Position numbers and translations under genes: made by a program. From Blepharisma stoltei (lineage: Eukaryota; Ciliophora; Heterotrichea; Heterotrichida; Blepharismidae): DNA of 64,000 nucleotides. Below are positions 60,687 to 64,000 of this stretch, piece by piece (the stretch's first letter is position 1; every line of letters starts with the position of its first letter). The stretch is taken from contig CAJZBQ010000018.1 in NCBI GenBank assembly GCA_914767885.1, positions 558,001-622,000 on the forward strand, given 5' to 3'. The notes beneath the pieces were generated by a model. That model saw only the letters and a list, made by a program, of their open reading frames with translations. It did not search any database and had not been told where the DNA came from.

Positions 60687-63600
60687 TTAAAAATCGTCAT
60701 CCCAATGAAGAGGTGCAGCTTTGTTTCGGAGCCTCCTGGCGTCAATGGTATCTTTGCTGTCTTCTCGTTTCATATATGGAAAAATGTCTTTCGGGTTTCG
60801 CAGTTCTCTAGCAATCTCACTGTCAATACTTTCTAGCTTTGGGACGTGAGGGGCTGGGATCTGTTTGCCGAGCAGCCCATCTCAATCTAGCCCTTCAAAC
60901 CACTGATGCTGCTTAATTGTTTCATATGTTCCTCTCATCGCGGGGGTTTTATTCAGCAAAACCTCAATTATAGGGGCAGCTTTGAAATTTTTTCCGATAA
61001 AGTTAGGATAAATGAGTCTTCTTTCTAGGACTTTTTCGTAGATCTTGTAGGGGTCGTCTTCTTCTTCGCCGAATGGGACTCCTCCACACATAAATTCGTA
61101 GATCATAATTCCGACCGTTCAGTAGTCTGCAGTTAGTCCATAGCCTTTGCCCAAAATTACTTCAGGTGCCATATAATGAGGTGTGCCAACAACCGTATAA
61201 GTTCTATTATTAACAAATTTCGCAGTGCCAAAATCAATCATTTTAGGATAACCGTCTTCGTCTACCATGATATTTTCTGGCTTAAGGTCTCGGTATATGA
61301 TTTTCCGCTCATGCAGATGCTCAAGCATCAGCATAATGCAGCCTGCGTAAAACCGTGAATTGTCATTGCTTAAAATATTTAAGATTCTGAGGACATCAAA
61401 TAGGTCTTTTCCTCTGACAAATTCAATCAGAAAATAAATTCTGTCTGCGTCTTTAAGTGTTTTTACCAATTTCATGATCAATGGATGATCAATCTGTAGA
61501 AGAATTTTCCTTTCCAGCACCAAGTTATCATAAATTTCAAAGGCCTGGATTTTATTTCTGGGGACTGTTTTTAGTGCATAAGGAATTTTAGTTTTTTTAT
61601 TAACTGACAGATAAACTGTACCAAACATTCCTTTTCCTAGCCCTTTGACAATGCAGAGGTCGTTTAGCGTCACTGAATCATTCTGCAGCTGAATTCTTTT
61701 CAGTAATTGGTTCCTGATCCCTTCGTCAATCAAGTTTATAAATGCTTGTCTGTCCAGCACCCAGCATGAGGCGTTTCCTTTAGCTATAACTGTGGCTGTT
61801 CTGTTTTCGTTATGAATAATTGACCGCTCCCCAAAAAAATCATGCTTTATGATGGTCCTTATAAAGATATTATCTTTAAATATGTCGACCCGACCTTCTT
61901 TTACTATATAAAAAGAGTCTCCGGCATCGTTCTGCATAAAAATAGGCTCTTGGTCGTGGTATTCTTTTACCTTTAAAACAGCAGAAATGGCTTCTAGTTT
62001 CTGATAAGGAAGAGCTCTAAGCAGCTGAACTCTCTTTAAAATTCCCAAAAGCTCATTATGGTTAGATATCGAAGCCAGCTGACCACCTATGCACGCCTCA
62101 AAATCCTTCCATGTGATTTCTGACAATGTTGTGTCCCCTTGTGTAATAAAATCTGTATCATACACAGAATTTTCAGATTTTTCACTATCATCACCTACAC
62201 AGCCAAAAATTTCGAAAATTTGACTACTATTTGCAGAGATTAACCTACCTTGAAGAACGATTCAAATTTTTTCTTTTTTTGGGGTTCCTTGGTGGATGAC
62301 GACTTGGGAATCAGAATAGGAGATTATTCGGGTATGGGCTATGACGTTTTCTACCTGTACAGATGTGAGGCATGCTAGCGTTTTGCTTTGGTTTAGGGCG
62401 ATTCTTTGTGAATTTCTGTATAGCAGCTGCTGTAGCTCACCTCCAAGAACTTTTTGTAAGCTTTCTCTACCAATAGATAGAACTTTTACTTTACTTCCTA
62501 GTAAGATTTTTTGATTATTTTAAATGTATAATTAAAATATGGCGTCTTCGTCTGGGTATGGCCTCCCGGCCATACAGCCTCGACTCATATTTTAATTATA
62601 TCCGGCAAGGTCTTACCATTTCAGAGATGGACTGCAATGCTAGGTAAGCAATTCTGGTAGCTTTCAGAGCCTAGCCCTAGTCTGTTCTCAGGGGTGGATT
62701 TTTCCTCGTGGGGAAGGAAGGTGTAAGGTTGGAAAGGGGAAGCCCAGCAAAGTCCTCTGGACCATTCGGGCAACTCCCTAGCGTGAAACTGGGCGTTACG
62801 TCCCAGGCTTTGCATTTTTCTTTTTGCCGATAGCCGACCAGAAAAATCCATTTTTTTTTGGGTTTTTCGGAAAAGCAACCCATGTACAAGCAAGTAGCTC
62901 ATCCATGAGCCGTCGAAGACGTGGACATTTGCCCTAGAAGCACCTTGGCGATCGAAGCGAGTTTGTCTCCAGCAGGCTGGTGGCCCGATGCGACGAAAGG
63001 CGAGTGATAAACCTGGAGTTGTAACCCCGTAGTGGACGTTAAGCGATATAAATTCTATAAGATAAGATAAGATTATTTTAAATGTGGTTTATTTTTTCAA
63101 AATTTATATTAAATTATTTTGCATAATTAAAAGAAAATCTAATTTAATTTATAAAATTTATATTTAAGAATGTAAAGACTTGGTTTAAATATAATTAGCA
63201 AGAGATATTGCTATAAAAAATTATTAATTATATATGAAATATTTGGTAAAAAATATAATGCTTTGCATTATTTTTCTTATGGTTCTGAATAGGCCAAAAA
63301 GGGGGTTTCATGGGAGAAAATTTTAAAATTTCACATGAAAATTCTTCTTTTGGCTTATCAAAACTGTTAAGAAATTAAAGCGACAGATGATATATTAAAA
63401 CATATTTTTTGCTTGCTTTTAAAGCGGTTGATTTTTTCAAAAATAAGCATTTTTCTATTGCTTTTTCACACTCTAAAAGGTAGAGTTAGAAATCGCTATA
63501 ACTGTTGCAGTTCTGACAGTATCATAGAGAAGAGCTTGCTCTCCAAAGAACTCGCCATGACCTAGCTGTCTAATTTCATTTCCTTTATATGTGCAGCTTA

Positions 63601-64000
63601 CAGTTCCAAGTTTTATTATATACATTAAATCTCCTGGATCTCCTTCAGTTACTATTTTCTGACCAGGGGAATATTCCATTGGGACCATTACAGCAAGTAA
63701 TGATTCTTTTTGAGCTTCAGTTAATAAATTAAGTATATGCTTTTTAAAGTGAATAAAGGAAAATGCCGTAAATATGGGGTATTTAATGAAAAAGGCATAG
63801 GGATGCTTTCCAAAAATTGCTTATTTTCACTATATTTTTTAGCGTTGACTGACTCTACAGCAGATCTGAAAGCTTGGCGGCCGATTCCTCAGAGTCTTGC
63901 TCTTTCTACTGTTTTTATAGTTGCAGTTCTCTCTGAGTCATGCAGTAATGCAAGTTCTCCAAAGCATTTGCCCTTTGTGAGAAAACCTTTGGGTTGATCG
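60687..64000 (-). CDS. Second PKG-type kinase, 5' end beyond the window; two IESs
   Basis: Paralogue of the gene at 32556. Visible segments are 64000-63798, 63735-63487 and 62491-60687. In order: the end of CNBD-A (FGELALLHDSERTAT), CNBD-B (FGEQALLYDTVRTAT), a degenerate CNBD-C, CNBD-D (FGERSIIHNENRTAT), then the kinase: [38 protein letters not shown], and TGA-Trp in TADYWTVGIM. The AGC-type tail ends LHWDDDF. Domain spacing equals the first PKG. The N-terminus is off the window, so membrane anchoring cannot be judged. Confidence 0.9.
62492..63486. mobile_element. IES in second PKG, 995 bp, with nested GC-rich element
   Basis: Excision gives TATVIAISKVKVLSIGRESL, gapless against TATITCVGAVKVLCIGRGSL in the paralogue. 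Ends TAACTCTACC and TACTTCCTAG (inverse) are weak inverted repeats. The interior contains a 74-bp palindrome (62527-62600) and a GC-rich block (62541-63050). Confidence 0.85.
62541..63050. repeat. GC-rich dispersed element nested in an IES
   Basis: Related block-wise to 58430-58948. Short open frames inside are by-products of high G+C. Its ends are not sharply defined and I cannot place it in a known retroposon family. Confidence 0.5.
63736..63797. mobile_element. IES in second PKG, 62 bp
   Basis: Excision gives LESIPILNLLTEAQKES, gapless with INSVPIFEILTTQQKEA in the first PKG. Confidence 0.9.

Noticed and set aside
62621-62902. Overlapping minus-strand open frames of 93 and 70 codons
   Set aside because: They are confined to the GC-rich block of an IES, overlap each other in different frames and have no recognisable motif.

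Overview
This window reads as germline (micronuclear-type) DNA of a heterotrich ciliate close to Blepharisma; the genus is an inference. Four things seen in the sequence support this. (1) It is AT-rich, and TGA stands where conserved proteins need Trp, for example straight after the catalytic His of a Ulp1 protease, while TAA and TAG are the stops. (2) Several genes carry introns of only 15-16 nt (GT...AG). (3) Almost every long conserved gene is broken by inserts that start and end at a TA dinucleotide. Deleting from one TA to the other restores frame and protein homology without gaps, which is the signature of internal eliminated sequences (IESs) that are cut out when the somatic nucleus forms. 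(4) Many longer inserts have TA-flanked inverted ends rich in poly-C and look like MITEs. I placed about 40 IESs by hand. Summed exon lengths are a multiple of three for every gene reconstructed end to end. None was checked against somatic reads.

Layout. 1-9.5 kb: VPS54 (GARP tether) with four IESs, one of them a 3.96-kb element with ~693-bp inverted arms and a decayed SF1 helicase. 9.5-24.5 kb: a P-type H+-ATPase (4 IESs), two small unknown genes, a PUF RNA-binding protein, a two-TM protein, a membrane cyclic-nucleotide phosphodiesterase, a Rho-type GTPase, a polytopic membrane protein and a small MGNT protein. 24.7-32.3 kb: an NDOR1/TAH18-like diflavin reductase, MRE11, unknown basic proteins and an alpha-carbonic-anhydrase-related protein lacking two zinc ligands. 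32.5-39.2 kb: a PKG-type kinase and a long coiled-coil protein. 39.5-49 kb: two related Cys/Asn-rich secreted proteins flanking a Ulp1 protease, a C2H2 protein, a Cys-rich protein and a HIT-like protein. 49-55.7 kb: a decayed gene, a methyltransferase, and a tandem duplication of cyclin + PP2A B''-type subunit in which the second cyclin is dead and the second B'' gene has gained or kept an IES absent from the first. 56-64 kb: a coiled-coil protein, a NOT3/5 NOT-box protein, RPT6 (PSMC5), and a second PKG that runs off the window.

Genes alternate strands, intergenic gaps are short, and there is no operon logic. The common theme is cell signalling (cAMP/cGMP turnover and two PKGs), proteostasis (RPT6, Ulp1) and trafficking, all dependent on precise DNA elimination before they can be expressed.
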